Shown: positions 45,738-56,048 of the stretch, one piece after another
Numbering within the stretch: position 1 is the stretch's first letter
Layout of the letters: each line of letters opens with the position of its first letter
Assembly: GCA_963764585.1 (NCBI GenBank)
Contig: CAVXTB010000007.1
Span: 190,077-254,076 of the forward strand
Origin: JAOPZW01 sp963764585
GTDB lineage: Bacteria > Actinomycetota > Thermoleophilia > Solirubrobacterales > Solirubrobacteraceae
Direction: 5' to 3'
DNA: 64,000 nucleotides
Program-made: the position numbers and the translations under genes
Notes under the pieces: generated by a model
Databases searched by the model: none
Seen by the model: only the letters and a program-made list of their open reading frames with translations
What the model was told of the DNA's origin: nothing

Positions 45738-46649
45738 GGCTGCGGGCCCTCCTCGGCGATTGACGTCGATGACGGCGACGGTGACGTCGTCGCGCGCTGC
45801 CGCTGGCGATCGCCACGTCGGCGAGATGATGCGCGACTGACGCCGGGCGCCGCGTGCGGGTCGAGGCTCTCCGATGAGCTGCGCGAGGTCCGCGGCGGCG
45901 GGCACGGCATTCCACAGCCCGTCGGTGCACAGCACGAGCCGGCCGGACGCCGGGGGCGCGAGCGTGATCACCTGCGGGCGTCGGGCGGCGAGTCGGCGCC
46001 GACCCAGCGCGTGATGGCGTGGGCGCGGCGGTCGGCGAACGCCTCCTCCGCGCGACAGCAGTCCCTCGGCGACCTGCTCCGCGGCCCACGAGTCGTCGAC
46101 GGTGAGCTGGCGCGGCCTCGCCCGCGCCGAGCCAGTACGCGCGGCTGTCGCCGACCCAGCCCGACCACGAGCACGCCGTCGCGACAGGCGGCGGACACGA
46201 ACGTGCACGACGGCAGCGCGAGCGCCGCGTTCGCGACGTCGGCGGGCACCTGCTCCACGGCGTCCGGGCGGCGGCGACGGCAGCGGCCGGTCGCTGCCTC
46301 CAGATCGCCGGCGCCGTCCAGCGCGGCGGCGAGCACGCGCGGCGGCGGCGGTCGCGGCCGCCCGCGCCGCGGCGTCGCCCGACGCCGACGTGGAGATGCC
46401 GTCGCAGACCACCGCGACGACGCCGTTCGAGCCGACGCGCTCGAGGCGGAAGGCATCCTCGTTGCGCCGGTGCGAGCGCCCCTGCTCGCTGACCGCGGCG
46501 GCGACGTCCAGGTCGAGTTGGACCCGGCGCGCCGTCGGGCGCCCGGCCGGGGCGCTGGCGACGGCCGCGCCGCAGCCCTCGCAGAAGTTGTCGCCGGCGA
46601 GCACCGGCGCGTCGCACGCCGCACAGCGCAGGGCGAGCTCGCCGCTCAT
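45734..46649 (-). pseudogene. PP2C-type Ser/Thr phosphatase with zinc ribbon, frameshifted
   Basis: Starts MSGELALRCAACDAPVLAGD with a CxxC...CxxC ribbon, then AAVSEQGRSHRRNEDAFRLE and VAVVCDGISTSASGDAAARA, the metal-binding motifs of PP2C phosphatases, and DDVTVAVID at the end. It should counter the PknG-type kinase encoded just upstream. ATG overlaps the kinase stop as ATGA. Multiple frame changes are present in the middle. Confidence 0.75.
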
Positions 46650-48893
46650 GTCCACGTCCTCGGTCGAATGTCGTTGGCGCAGTCGACGAGGCGGATGCGC
46701 TCGGCGGGGTCCTCGGTGACGGTGCGCGAGCGTCCGGTAGCCGCGCTCGAGGCCCGCGCGCAGGTCGCGCTCGGTCAGCGCCACGCCCAGCAGCGCGCTC
46801 TCCGGTCCCGGCCAGCCGTCGAGCTCGTCCACGACCGCCAGCGCTGCCAGGAGGAGCTTGATGGCAAGGCGCGCGCGCCGCTCGGGGTCGAGGGTGAGCG
46901 ACTCCAGCGTCGCTCGCGGCGCGCGCGCAGGTCGGCGACGTCCGGGGCGCCCTTGAGGCGCGGGCCGGCGAGGAGATCGACCTTGGCGACCTGGGCGTCC
47001 TCGTGCGAGCTCGACGACGGCGGCACGCGGTCGTAGGCCGCCAGCGCGCCCGCACGATCGCCGGTGGCCAGGCGGCAGCGGGCCAGCCCGAACGCCGCGG
47101 TCGTGTACGCTCGGGTCGGTGACGCGCGACGATCTCGTACCAGCGGCGCGCGCGGTCCGCGGCGCACCGGCGAGCTCGTGCGCGACGCCGAGCGCCAGCT
47201 TCGCGGCCAGCTCGCCGGGGACCGCCGCGTAGACGTCGCTGAACGCCTGCACGCGCGTCGCCCGCGCGCGCCCTCGGCCAGGCAGGCGACGCCGCGGGCC
47301 CATGCGGCGCGCCACTCCCAGGGGTCCGTCGGCCTCGATCGCGGCGCAGCAGTCGTAGCGCGGCGCCGCCACTCGCCCGCCTCGGTGAGCGCGCGCACGA
47401 GCCGCAGCTCGACCTCGACCGTCTGGACCGGCGCCTGCGCGGAGCTGCTCGACGAGCTCGGCCGGCTCGGTCGCCGAGAGCGTGGCCAGGTAGCCGGCCG
47501 CCGGGTCGTCGGTCGGCGACGCGCAGGACGGGCAGGCGCCGCCAGTCGGCGCGCGCCGGGTCGGCGCGCAAGTCGCCGGTGAAGAGCGTGCTGCTGCGCC
47601 GGCGCACGGTCGTGCCGTCCTCGGCGGCGACGACCTCGCGCAGGACGCCGAAGAGCTGGTCGGCCATCTCGTCGGCCGACTGGAAGCGGTCGTCGCGGTC
47701 GGGCGCGGTGGCCTTGAGCAGGAAGCGGTACAGCGAGTCGAAGCGCTGCAGCACCGGGACCGACGTCCTGCGCCGGCAGGCGTGAACGTGAAGCTGCCCT
47801 GGTAGCCCTGGAAGTCGAAGCACAGCAGCGCGAGCGTGCGCGCGACGGTGAACAGGTCGGAGGCGACCGTCGGGCCGGCCTGCGGCGATCTCGGGCGCCT
47901 GGTAGCCGACCGTCCCGTAGATCGGGCTCGACGCGTCGCCGATCCGGTAGACCCCGCCGAGGTCGATGAGCTTCAGCGAGTGCTCGGTCTGGATGACGTT
48001 GTCGAGCTTGAAGTCGCAGAAGAGCAGCCCGCGGTCGTGCAGGTAGCCGAGGGCCGGGAGGATCTCGAGCATGTAGGCGATCGCCTGCGCCGACGGGCAG
48101 CGGCTGCGGCGTGCCGCCGTTGGCCTCGCGGCGGCCTCGAGGATGTCCTTCAGGCTCGTGCCGCCGACGTACTCCATGACGATGTAGCCCGAGCTTCCGT
48201 GCTGGACGAAGTTGTGGATCCTGACGATGTTCGGGTGCTCGACCTCGGCCAGGAAGCGGCGCTCGGCGAGCGCGGCCGCCATCGCGTCGTCGTCGCCGCG
48301 TGTTGAGCAGGCCCTTGAGCACCACCCAGCGGTCGGAGACGTTGCGGTCCCTGGCGAGGTAGACCCAGCCCATGCCGCCGTGGGCGAGGCAGCCGACGAC
48401 CTCGTACTGGCCGGCGACGAGGTCGCCGGCCGCGAGCTTCGGCGCGAACGAGAAGCGCGCGCCGCAGCTGCGGCAGAAGCCCTCCGGACGCCCGGGCGCG
48501 CCGTCGCGCGAGCGGCCGACCGGCTCTCCGCAGCGCGCGCAGAAGCGGCGCGCCTCGGCGACCGCCGGGGTCCTCGAGCACCGCGGTGGCCGGGTCGCGG
48601 TACGGGCGTCGGCGGGATCTCGACGAGGCCGGCGCCGAGGCGGCGCCGCGCGCCGCGTGCGCCGCGTGCCGGAGCGGCGCGCCGCTGTGGTGCCCGGAGC
48701 GCGAGAGCTGCGTGCTCATGGCGGCGGGCGCGGAGGCGGGCGCACCGCGCCGCGGCCGGTCGCCGCGCGCGCGGCTGGCCGCCGACGCGACGGCGGCCGC
48801 CGCGGCGACCGGACGGCGGCGGGGCGCCATCCCGCAGACGTCGCAGTAGCCGTCGACGACTTGCCCGCTGCAGCCGGGCTGCTCGCAGGTCAT
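46646..48893 (-). pseudogene. pknG: PknG-type Ser/Thr protein kinase, frameshifted
   Basis: N-terminus MTCEQPGCSGQVVDGYCDVC is the PknG cysteine-rich entry. The kinase domain is unmistakable: GMGWVYLARDRNVSDRWVVL with the VAIK-like lysine, LAEVEHPNIVRIHNFV, IVMEYVGGTSLKDIL, LLFCDFKLDNVIQTEHSLKL, IDLGGVYRIGD and YGTVGYQAPEIAAG. The C-terminal part is TPR-like (GDRAGALAAYDRVP...) and ends DCANDIRPRTWT. PknG senses amino-acid state through GlnH and GlnX and phosphorylates FHA proteins in mycobacteria. Most of the length reads in one of three frames with about ten single-base shifts. Confidence 0.82.
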
Positions 48894-50060
48894 CGCAGCG
48901 ACCTCCCGGTTGGCGCGGCGGACAGGCCCTCCTGGTAGCGGCGCACGAGGCTCGGCCGCCTCGCGCGAGGTCCGTCGGCGCGGTGTGCAGCACGCGCTGC
49001 GCTCGCGCGTGCAGCGCCGCGAGCTCGGGGTCCTCGAGCAGCCGCAGGCGCCGACGCCTTGGCCGGTAGGCGTCCAGGCGCCGGCGCAGCTCGTCGCGCA
49101 GCGCGATCGGCGCGCGGTTCGCGGCCTCGACCTGCCGCGCCTCGTCGCGCGCGGCGGTGGCGCGGCGCGTGCCAGCGCTCGAGGGCGTGCGCGGCCTCGC
49201 GCCAGGCGCCCGAGCGCGCGAGGTCGGCGGCGTCGTCGAGCTCGCCCGCGAGGTCCGCCGGCAGCGGCGCCGGGACCGGGCACGCTCGGGGCCGGCGATC
49301 TTCGCGAGCGCGGCGGCGTGGGCTGCGCGCGCCTCGCCGTCGGCGCGCCGCGCGGCGGCGAGCAGGTCCGCGGCCTGCTCGAGCCGGGCTTCGGAGTCGG
49401 CCCGGAAGTCGCGCAGGCGCTCGACGCGAGCGCGGACGGCGGCGACGCTCGCCTCGAGCGCGTCGACCGGCTCGGGCGTCGCTGCGAGCGGATCGCGCGC
49501 GACGGCGTCGGTCACGCCGCGCGAGCTCGGCGCGGGCCTCGGCGAGTCGTCGGCGGGCGCCGCGCCGAGCTCCGTCGAGGAGCTCGCGCGCAGGCGCGCA
49601 GGGTCGCGTTCGCCGTGGTCAGCCGCGGGACGAGGGCGTCCCACGACCGCGGCGACGCGTCGCGACGAACCTGCGCGCGTCCTCGACGGCGGCCGCCGAC
49701 GAGCTCAGCAGCTCGGCGGGCGAGCGGCGGGCGCCGGCGAGCCGGGACGCCGAGGACCCGGCCGTCGACGAGCGTCCTGGAGCTCGTGCAGCCGGTCGCG
49801 GCCGACGCTTCGCCCGGGCGCCGCGCAGGTCGCGAACGCGATGCGAGGTGGTCCTCGAGCACCGCCTGTGCCTCCCACGCCTGGAGCGAGCGGCGGCCGA
49901 CGCCGACGCCCACGCTGCGGCGGTGGCGCCCGTCGAGCGTCGACTTCTCGAGCAGCTCGTCGCGTCGGGTCGAGCTCGAGCTCGAGCAGCGCCTCGGCGG
50001 TGTCCTCGACGTCGCGCCGTGAGGCTGCGGAGACGGAGGTCGAGCGCTTCGACGCGTCAT
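48890..50060 (-). pseudogene. Coiled-coil protein between GlnH and PknG, frameshifted
   Basis: From ATG at 50060 to a stop overlapping the pknG start. Visible pieces include DVEDTAEALLELEL, EASVAAVRARVERLRDFRAD, SEARLEQAADLLAAARRADG, EARAAHAAALAKIAGPERAR and the end SLVRRYQEGLSAAPTGRSLR. It is long, helical and without known catalytic motifs. Its fixed position between receptor and kinase suggests a linker or scaffold in signal transfer. Confidence 0.6.
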
Positions 50061-50061
50061 G

Positions 50062-51061
50062 TCAGTCGCTGTAGCGGGCCGCGGGTGGGGGCGGCGTGCG
50101 TCGGGGCGAGGCCGCCGAGCCAGCGGCGATGGATCGCCTTCCACGTGCCGTCGTCGGCGCAGGCGCTCGAGCACGCCGTTGACGAAGCGCACGAACTCCG
50201 GGTGGCTGCGGCTGATCGCCATGCCGTAGGGCTCGTCGCTCAGGCGCGGGCCGACGATCTTCGTGTTCGGGTCCTGTGCCTCGAAGCCGAGCAGGATCGC
50301 GTCGTCGCTCGAGATCGCCGCGACGCGGCCCTCCTGCAGCGCGACGAGGCAGTCCGTGCGCTGGGCGACGGGGAACGGGACCGGCTTGGCCGGGTCGCGC
50401 TCGATGCGCTGCAGGCTGGTCGAGGTCGTCGTCGCGCACACCCGCCGGCCGCGCGAGGTCGGCGCAGGCCGCGGGCGCGGCGAGTCCGAGCGGGACGAGC
50501 AGGCGCTGGCCGGCGTCGTAGTAGACGGTCGAGAACGCGACCTGGCGAAGGCGCGCGCAGTTGATCGTCACCGCGTCGGCGACGATGTCGACAGCGCCGG
50601 ACTGCACGGCGGGCAGCCGCTGCGCGGTCGTCAGCGGCCTTCAGCTCGACCTTGGCGTGGGTCGCCGAGGATCGCCCGGGCGATCTCGCGCACGAGGTCG
50701 ACCTCGAAGCCCTCGATCCGGGCGGTCGACGGGCTCAGGTACGCCGAAGAGCAGCGTGTTCTGATCGACGCCCGCGATGAGCCGGCCCGCGACGGCGGAT
50801 CCGCGCCATGAAGCTGCCGGGCGGCATGGCGCCAGGCTGTGGCAGCGCCGCGGCGGGCGCAGGCTCGCGGTCGGGTCGGCGCAGCGCCCCGGCGCGGTCG
50901 AGGGGCCCGAGTTCGACGCGGGCGCCGGCGCCGAGTGGCGTGGCCAGGGCGGAGAGCGCGGTCCGCTGCGCATCGTCCGAGGTCGATCCGCAGCCGGCCA
51001 GCGCCATCAGCGACGGTCGCGAGGACGCCCGCGGCGTAGAGCTGTCGCGGCGTCCGGTCAT
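50062..51061 (-). pseudogene. glnH: GlnH-like glutamate/glutamine-binding lipoprotein, frameshifted
   Basis: ATG at 51061 overlaps the glnX stop. A lipobox LMALAGCGST lies near residue 25. The type II binding-protein domain is seen in pieces: IAGVDQNTLLFGYLSPSTAR, IEGFEVDLVREIARAILGDP, CLVALQEGRVAAISSDDAIL, LGFEAQDPNTKIVGPRLSDE, PYGMAISRSHPEFVRFVNGV. It is the extracytoplasmic amino-acid sensor feeding GlnX and PknG. Several frame changes. Confidence 0.8.
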
Positions 51062-52403
51062 CGGTACTCGTTGACTCGCGTGCTGGAGGCCGACGAGCGC
51101 GAGCGCCGCGCAGAGCGACGAGCAGGAGCGGGATGCCGATGGCGAGGCCGTCGAGCGCCGACCGCGCGTCGCCGCGCGGCAGCGCTCGAAGCGCGCCTGC
51201 GCGGCGGCGATCAGCGCGTTGAAGCTCCGGTTGAGGCGATCGGCCAGCGCGGCCTCGCGAGCAGCCGGGCCCGACCGCGTGTTGGACGGCGTCGCCGAAC
51301 TGCCCGTCCAGCCTCGAGCTTGGCGACGCGCGCGTGCGCGGCCGCGGATCGCGCGCCACGTCCGTCGTCAGCGCTGGACGCCGGCGACGGAGCCCGTGCG
51401 CGCGTCGAGCCGAGCCGCGTCGCCGAGCAGGCCGCTCGGCGGCTCGAGGAGTCCGTCGACGTCGGCGGCGTCGCTGAGTACTGGTCGCCGCCGCCGCGCG
51501 CGACGAGCGCGAGGCTCTCGTCGGCCTGGGCGCGCAGCGCGAGGATCCGCGCCGCCGAGAGGACCTGCACGCTGTCGGAGCCGTCGCGCTGCGCGCGGGC
51601 CAGCGTCGGCGCGCGCAGACGCCATCGCCGATCGCGGCCCACGCCGTGAGCGCCGACGAGCACCACGGTCGCGCCGACGAGCGGGACGTTGAAGCCGCGG
51701 TGCGTGCGCCGCGGCGAGGAAGACCTGGGCGCGCACGAGCACCGCGAGCGCGGCAGCGCGCAAGGCGAGCAGGACGGCGATCGACGGCCGCCGGTCGCCG
51801 TGCCCGGTGCGCTGATGGTCGGCGAGCCGCCGCGCTTCGGACGGCGTAGAGCCGTCCGGCGGCCGGCAGCATCCTGTCGCGCATGAGGTCGGAGCGCCTG
51901 ACGCACGTACGCGGCGCCGACCGGGAACCCCTGCCGGTTGTTCGCGCGCGCGGTCTCCATGAGACCGCTGTACACCGGGCAGGGCGGCGCCGATGCGCGA
52001 CTGACCGCAGCGGCCTCGAGCGATCCCTGGACGCGGTGGCCGAGGTCCGCGAGCTGCACGCTCGCGTTGCGCAGGTCGGCGAGGTAGCGCGCGCGCAGCG
52101 CCGGCGGGCTCGATACCGCCTCGAGGAACGTCGTCGCCGCGGTGGCGTCGGCGTCCGACAGCGATGCGTACAACCGCTCGGCTCCGACCATCAGCGGCTC
52201 GTCGCGCGTGGCGACGGCGTCGGCGGCGTTGCGGCGCACGGTCGTCAAGGCACCCGATGGCCGAGACCGGCAACGAGCACCGCGACAGGACGATCGTCGC
52301 CATCGCGAGCCGCAGCCGCCCCGGCGTGGTTGCCGCCTTCGCGCGCAACCGCCGGATGCGTGGTGCGCGTCGCGAGCCACCGGCTGAGGCTCATCTCGGT
52401 CAC
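51058..52403 (-). pseudogene. glnX: GlnX-like transmembrane signalling protein, frameshifted
   Basis: Starts GTG ACC GAG ATG at 52403 (or the ATG at 52394). After a basic N-terminus and a membrane helix the periplasmic part reads AERLYASLSDADATAATTFL, LRARYLADLRNASVQLADLG and the signature VYSGLMETARANNRQGFPVG, which is diagnostic of GlnX. Then come membrane segments (NVPLVGATVVLVGAHGVG) and a C-terminal helical region ending VNEYR. It should relay ligand-bound GlnH across the membrane to PknG. Many single-base shifts. Confidence 0.8.
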
Positions 52404-52552
52404 GACACCTTCCTCTCCACCCGCCAATCCTCTTCCTCCGGATCGCGGTTGGAAAGACCTCCAGGGCTAAAGATCCACACCTCCGGCGAGGTGTGAGATC
52501 CGACCCCTGGGGACGCTGGTCGGTGCCGGGATCACAGAGCACGCTGGCGACC

Positions 52553-52870
52553 ATGAGCTACCACCCGCATCTGGCCGCCGCCCTCGCCGAAGCGCGGACC
52601 GCGGACCTCCATGCCGCCGCCGCCCGCGACCGACGCGATGCCCGCGAAAAGCACGCGTCCCACACGCAACAGCCGCCGAACGCGGCTTACACGTGGCTCG
52701 ACGCTTACCCGAGACTCTGCGGGCTGCCCGCCACCATCGAGAGGCTCGCGGCCAACAGTGCCCGGCGAGCCGAGGCCGCCGTTGCGGACGATCGCCAGCC
52801 CGTCGTACACAACGAGAACTCCACCGCGAAGAAGCATTGGTGGCGACGGCCTCGCCCGCGCCTGAGCTGA
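52553..52870 (+). CDS. Small charged actinobacterial protein
   Basis: 105 residues from the ATG at 52553. MSYHPHLAAALAEARTADLH with AAAARDRR is a start seen in many short uncharacterised actinobacterial proteins. It is divergent from the glnX operon. No domain is known; the basic tail KKHWWRRPRPRLS could be membrane- or nucleic-acid-associated. Confidence 0.55.
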   Translation: MSYHPHLAAALAEARTADLHAAAARDRRDAREKHASHTQQPPNAAYTWLDAYPRLCGLPATIERLAANSARRAEAAVADDRQPVVHNENSTAKKHWWRRPRPRLS

Positions 52871-53343
52871 CGGCGTGAGCGGGGCTCAATATTCGCCCGA
52901 GACGCTCCTCCGGGGAGCCAGGCTCGCGCCCGCCGTCCCGATTGTCCACCAACGTCGTCTCGCCGAGCCGAGTCAGCCTCGCCCAGGGAGGCGAACTGAT
53001 GCATCAGCACCATCGTCCGAGCGCGGATCTGCCGGTGACACCGCGTGCCACTCGTGGGGCGCCCTACACGACGACCGTTCGGCATAGTTGCTACACGACG
53101 GCCGGCGCCGGCGCCATCGCGCATCGCGCCCTGACCTACACGCAGGGCGTCGAACGCCAGGCCGTCGTCGAGGTCGGCCACGACGCGCCGGTCCAGCTGC
53201 GCGCCGTGGCGCCCCAAACCCCTCGGCACCGTGATCTTCGCGCTCATCGCCGCATCATCGCGCTAGCGAACCGTGAAAATGACGGATTGCGCGGATCCCT
53301 CGACTCCTGGTATCAACGCGCCACCAACCACGGGGATCCACCC
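52871..53343. other. Stretch without a convincing gene
   Basis: A minus-strand open frame (about 52705-53247, starting MSAKITVPRGLGRHGAQLDR) is the best candidate but has no family resemblance and overlaps the small gene at 52553. Otherwise nothing seen. Confidence 0.4.
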
Positions 53344-53529
53344 ATGCTCAGCAAGATCAAAGAATGGTGGCGCTATCGGCGCATGCGTCGCGCAAACCAT
53401 CGCGCCAGCCGAGCTGGCCGCGGCCTTGACCCGTCCGAGATCAGCAGCCGAGCCAGTAAGCAGCGCTCGAGCTTGAGCGACTCGACAGGCCGAGGGACGA
53501 GCGACCCTGGCGGATTGGGCGGACTGTAG
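53344..53529 (+). CDS. Possible small basic protein
   Basis: 61 residues, MLSKIKEWWRYRRMRRANHR at the start, with a very basic, possibly amphipathic helix, and GGGGATCC just upstream. It ends 58 bases before the tRNA-Phe repeat. No homology is recognised. Confidence 0.4.
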   Translation: MLSKIKEWWRYRRMRRANHRASRAGRGLDPSEISSRASKQRSSLSDSTGRGTSDPGGLGGL

Positions 53530-53586
53530 GGCCGGTGATGCGCCGAGGCCGGACGCAACCCACCCCTGAACTCAGGCCGTTTCCGA

Positions 53587-53633
53587 TGGCGAGACCCGGA
53601 CTCGAACCGGGGACACCACGATTTTCAGTCGTG
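53587..53633 (-). repeat. tRNA-Phe(GAA) 3'-half direct repeat
   Basis: Third clean copy of the 47-base repeat, identical to 38244-38290, again followed by the shared 140-base arm (TTTGCAGG, then CACTTTGCGGTCGTTTGCCG). Confidence 0.88.
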
Positions 53634-53736
53634 TGGAGCTGCGTCCGAGTCTGGCCGATTTGCAGGTGTTTCCGTCAGTCCCGGGGCATCGGGCGGCGTC
53701 CGCGTTTTTCCGCACTTTGCGGTCGTTTGCCGTGCG

Positions 53737-53768
53737 AAAAGGCCCGTGGCGGGGTCCATGGGCCTTTT
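53737..53768 (+). terminator. Intrinsic-terminator-like hairpin in the att-linked repeat
   Basis: AAAAGGCCC pairs with GGGCCTTTT around a GC loop; bidirectional in appearance. It occupies the same place as the hairpins at 26942 and 38398. Confidence 0.65.
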
Positions 53769-53975
53769 CGTCGCGCCGGGGCTACCTGCTCTCGGACGCT
53801 GTCCGTGCCAACTGCCAGTCGAGATGTACGGAAAGCGGTGGCGGCGCGTCGCCGCCGCCATCATGCAGGTCGACGGGTCTGGCGGGCCAACCGATTCGAC
53901 GAGCAATTCGCGCCCGGGCCCTGCACCCTTCAGAGCGCAGCATGATCGTGGACAAGAACGTGGAGGAGCGGCGAG

Positions 53976-54792
53976 ATGTGGGAAGAGGATGACCGGCGTC
54001 GTCGCCTGCGGCTCTTGGAGGCGGCGGGCATGGCGCAGGCGTCGCAGACTGTGCTCGATGTCGCCGGGATCGCCGGGGAGCTCGACGTCCCGGAGGACAC
54101 GATCCGTATGGACTTGGAGCAACTCGACGCGCTGGGCCTGGTGCTGAACGGGCCTGACGAAGGGCTTCCGCCGATGCTGCTCACCGCCGGCCGCCAGTTC
54201 CTCGCGAACGGCGGCCACGCCGAGTACGAGGTCATCAGCTTCCTTCCCCGCGTGATCGACGATCTCAACGCGCGCGAGGCGTTGCTCGTCGCCGGCGCGA
54301 CTCTCGTCGAGGAGTTCCGCGCGGCCCTCGTAGACGGCGATCCGGTCGACCACGCACGGGGGTTAGTTCCTCGGGCGTTCACCACGGCGGTTGACGACCG
54401 CCTCGCCCTTGACCTGTTCGCCGCCTCGGTAGCGCTGATGGCTCGTCTCTCGAACGGAGCACCAGCCGGATGCGTCGCCGAGGAGATCATCGCGGTCGGC
54501 CTGATCGAGGAGGCGCGAGTCTGGCTTGAGCTGCGGCGGGAGGAGGGTCGGCTCGACAAGGACCAGGAGCGCGCGGCCAGCGAGGAGCTCACGAGGCTTG
54601 TTCGAGCTCTTTGAGGACGACGACGTGCTCAACATGTTCGATATGGCCGAGCCGGCGGACGCGGCGATTGCCGGGCACGACCCGCTCAATCAGCAGCTGG
54701 GCGTCGCCGATCAGCGCGTGGAGTCATGGTTTGACGCGTTCTCCTGGGCATCGCCGACCGGGTATCTGCGAGACCGGTCATCGGGCCGGTAA
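53976..54792 (+). pseudogene. Paralogue of the 2059 winged-helix protein with one frameshift
   Basis: The first 205 residues read in one frame from the ATG at 53976 (MWEEDDRRRRLRLLEAAGMA ... ERAASEEL). A single extra T near 54600 breaks the frame, and the family C-terminus GLFELFEDDDVLNMFDM ... WFDAFSWASPTGYL continues in the next frame to 54792. The match to the gene at 2059 runs over the whole length. It lies 342 bases after a tRNA-Phe repeat and 260 bases before a tRNA-Ala remnant. Confidence 0.85.
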
Positions 54793-55349
54793 GAGGATTG
54801 AATGACCACCGCCCTGGGCGCGCCGCGCAGGCCACATGAAGTCTCGATGCTCGAGCCGGAACAGGCTTCGGGGACGAGTCACAGTGAACGCGCTGGTCGC
54901 CGCGGACGTCGTCAAGGCCGGGCCTCGACGCGGATATGGCGGATCTCGTTGCTTCTGTCGCCAGGACTCGCACAAGCGTCGCCCACCCGCAGCGCAACGG
55001 ACCGAAGTCGAGCGACAGTTGGGCAAGCCGACGTTCCGGCCGCGCCGACGGCGGGGCCGAGGACTCGAACCGGCGACCTCCTGGGTGCGATCCATGATGG
55101 GTACCAGCTGAATGTGAATGTGGCCGCTTTGCAGGGCTTTTAGCGCCCGGTGACCCGATTCGGCACGGCGAACTTCATCCGCAATTTGCGAGGTTTTTCA
55201 CGAGTTCTGCCACGCGGCGCGCTCGACGTGGCAAAACGAACTGATCCATCTGGGCCGGATCTACTTCGCCATCGACGATGGAAACGAGCGTCTCGTCGTC
55301 TACCGCATCGGCGTCCATCTGTGATGCCGCCCGCCGTAACCTCCGCGGT
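54793..55349. other. Stretch holding only a tRNA remnant
   Basis: No gene with family resemblance. It contains the tRNA-Ala 3' half at 55052-55096, followed by CTTTGCAGGGCTTTT, similar to the arm motif next to the tRNA-Phe repeats. Confidence 0.45.
55052..55096 (-). other. tRNA-Ala(CGC) 3'-half remnant
   Basis: Minus strand: anticodon stem-loop around ATCGCAC (anticodon CGC), AGGAGGTC, T arm with GGTTCGAGTCC and 3' acceptor CGGCCCC. The anticodon stem is one pair short and no D arm follows. It is another att-type scar, at a different tRNA species from the Phe series. Confidence 0.7.
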
Positions 55350-55565
55350 CTACTGCTCGGGCTTGTCGACGGGGAACGCAGCGTTCACCAACGCCGCGTC
55401 GAGTTGCCAGCGCAGGCGCACGATTCGCTCAGCCTCCCAGGACCTGACCGCGTGAACGATCGCGCCGCGGAGTTCGTCGTCGGTCGCGGGCCGGAACCCA
55501 GGCGCGGTGTGTACGTAGATCGCTCCTGGTCCTGGCTCGAGGCTCGTAACGATCGCGAGCAGCTT

Positions 55566-56048
55566 CTATGGGAGCGCCTCCCTGCTGTACCGGTAAGCGG
55601 CGGCCCACTTGTCGTCGGAGTCCGGCTTGGCCGATGCCTGAAATCGGACGTGATGCCTACCGTGGATGCTGACGTGTAGCGCGTCAGTGGCGAGGACCTC
55701 GCTCGGGACTAGCCAGGCTGTGTCGATGTCCGCGCGCGAGCCGTCGATCACGACGTACAGCATGTAGAGGTCCTCCCGGGGGCGGAATGTTGCCGCGTGT
55801 ACGTCTGCGCTGAAGTAGCCGTACTGGCGAAGCGCCTGACTCCCCTTCTCGTCGCAGAACCGCGACTTGATCTGGACGTCCAGCGTGCGGGTGCCGTTTC
55901 GCCGCTTGAGCGTCAGGTCCACGCCTTCATCGTCGACCAGGGCGGTGAGTGCGTTCAGTTCTCCGCCCGTCGCGAGCACGCATACCGCGGCGATCAGCTC
56001 TTCGGTGGCTTTGCCCTTCCTCAGCGATTCAGTGTGCTTGGACGGCAT
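55566..56048 (-). CDS. PD-(D/E)XK nuclease-like (DUF4365-type) protein
   Basis: 160 residues, ATG at 56048. RKGKATEELIAAVCVLATGG gives the first acidic helix, and DDEGVDLTLKRRNGTRTLDV with QIKSR the D...QxK active site of the restriction-endonuclease-like fold. Such proteins occur in defence and mobile-element settings. The frame ends with TAG at 55566, but the same frame stays open for another 71 codons with protein-like sequence (KLLAIVTSLEPGPGAIYVHT ... VDKPEQ, to 55350). The TAG may be a nonsense change or may separate two coupled products. Confidence 0.7.
   Translation of the reverse strand: MPSKHTESLRKGKATEELIAAVCVLATGGELNALTALVDDEGVDLTLKRRNGTRTLDVQIKSRFCDEKGSQALRQYGYFSADVHAATFRPREDLYMLYVVIDGSRADIDTAWLVPSEVLATDALHVSIHGRHHVRFQASAKPDSDDKWAAAYRYSREALP

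Noticed and set aside
44965..49644. A single 1559-residue protein on the minus strand
   Set aside because: The frame merely strings together parts of the coiled-coil, kinase, phosphatase and vWA genes because frame changes happen to keep it open. Start/stop overlaps show separate genes.
54802..55143. Plus-strand open frame after the second winged-helix gene
   Set aside because: It passes through the tRNA-Ala remnant and shows no protein-family features.
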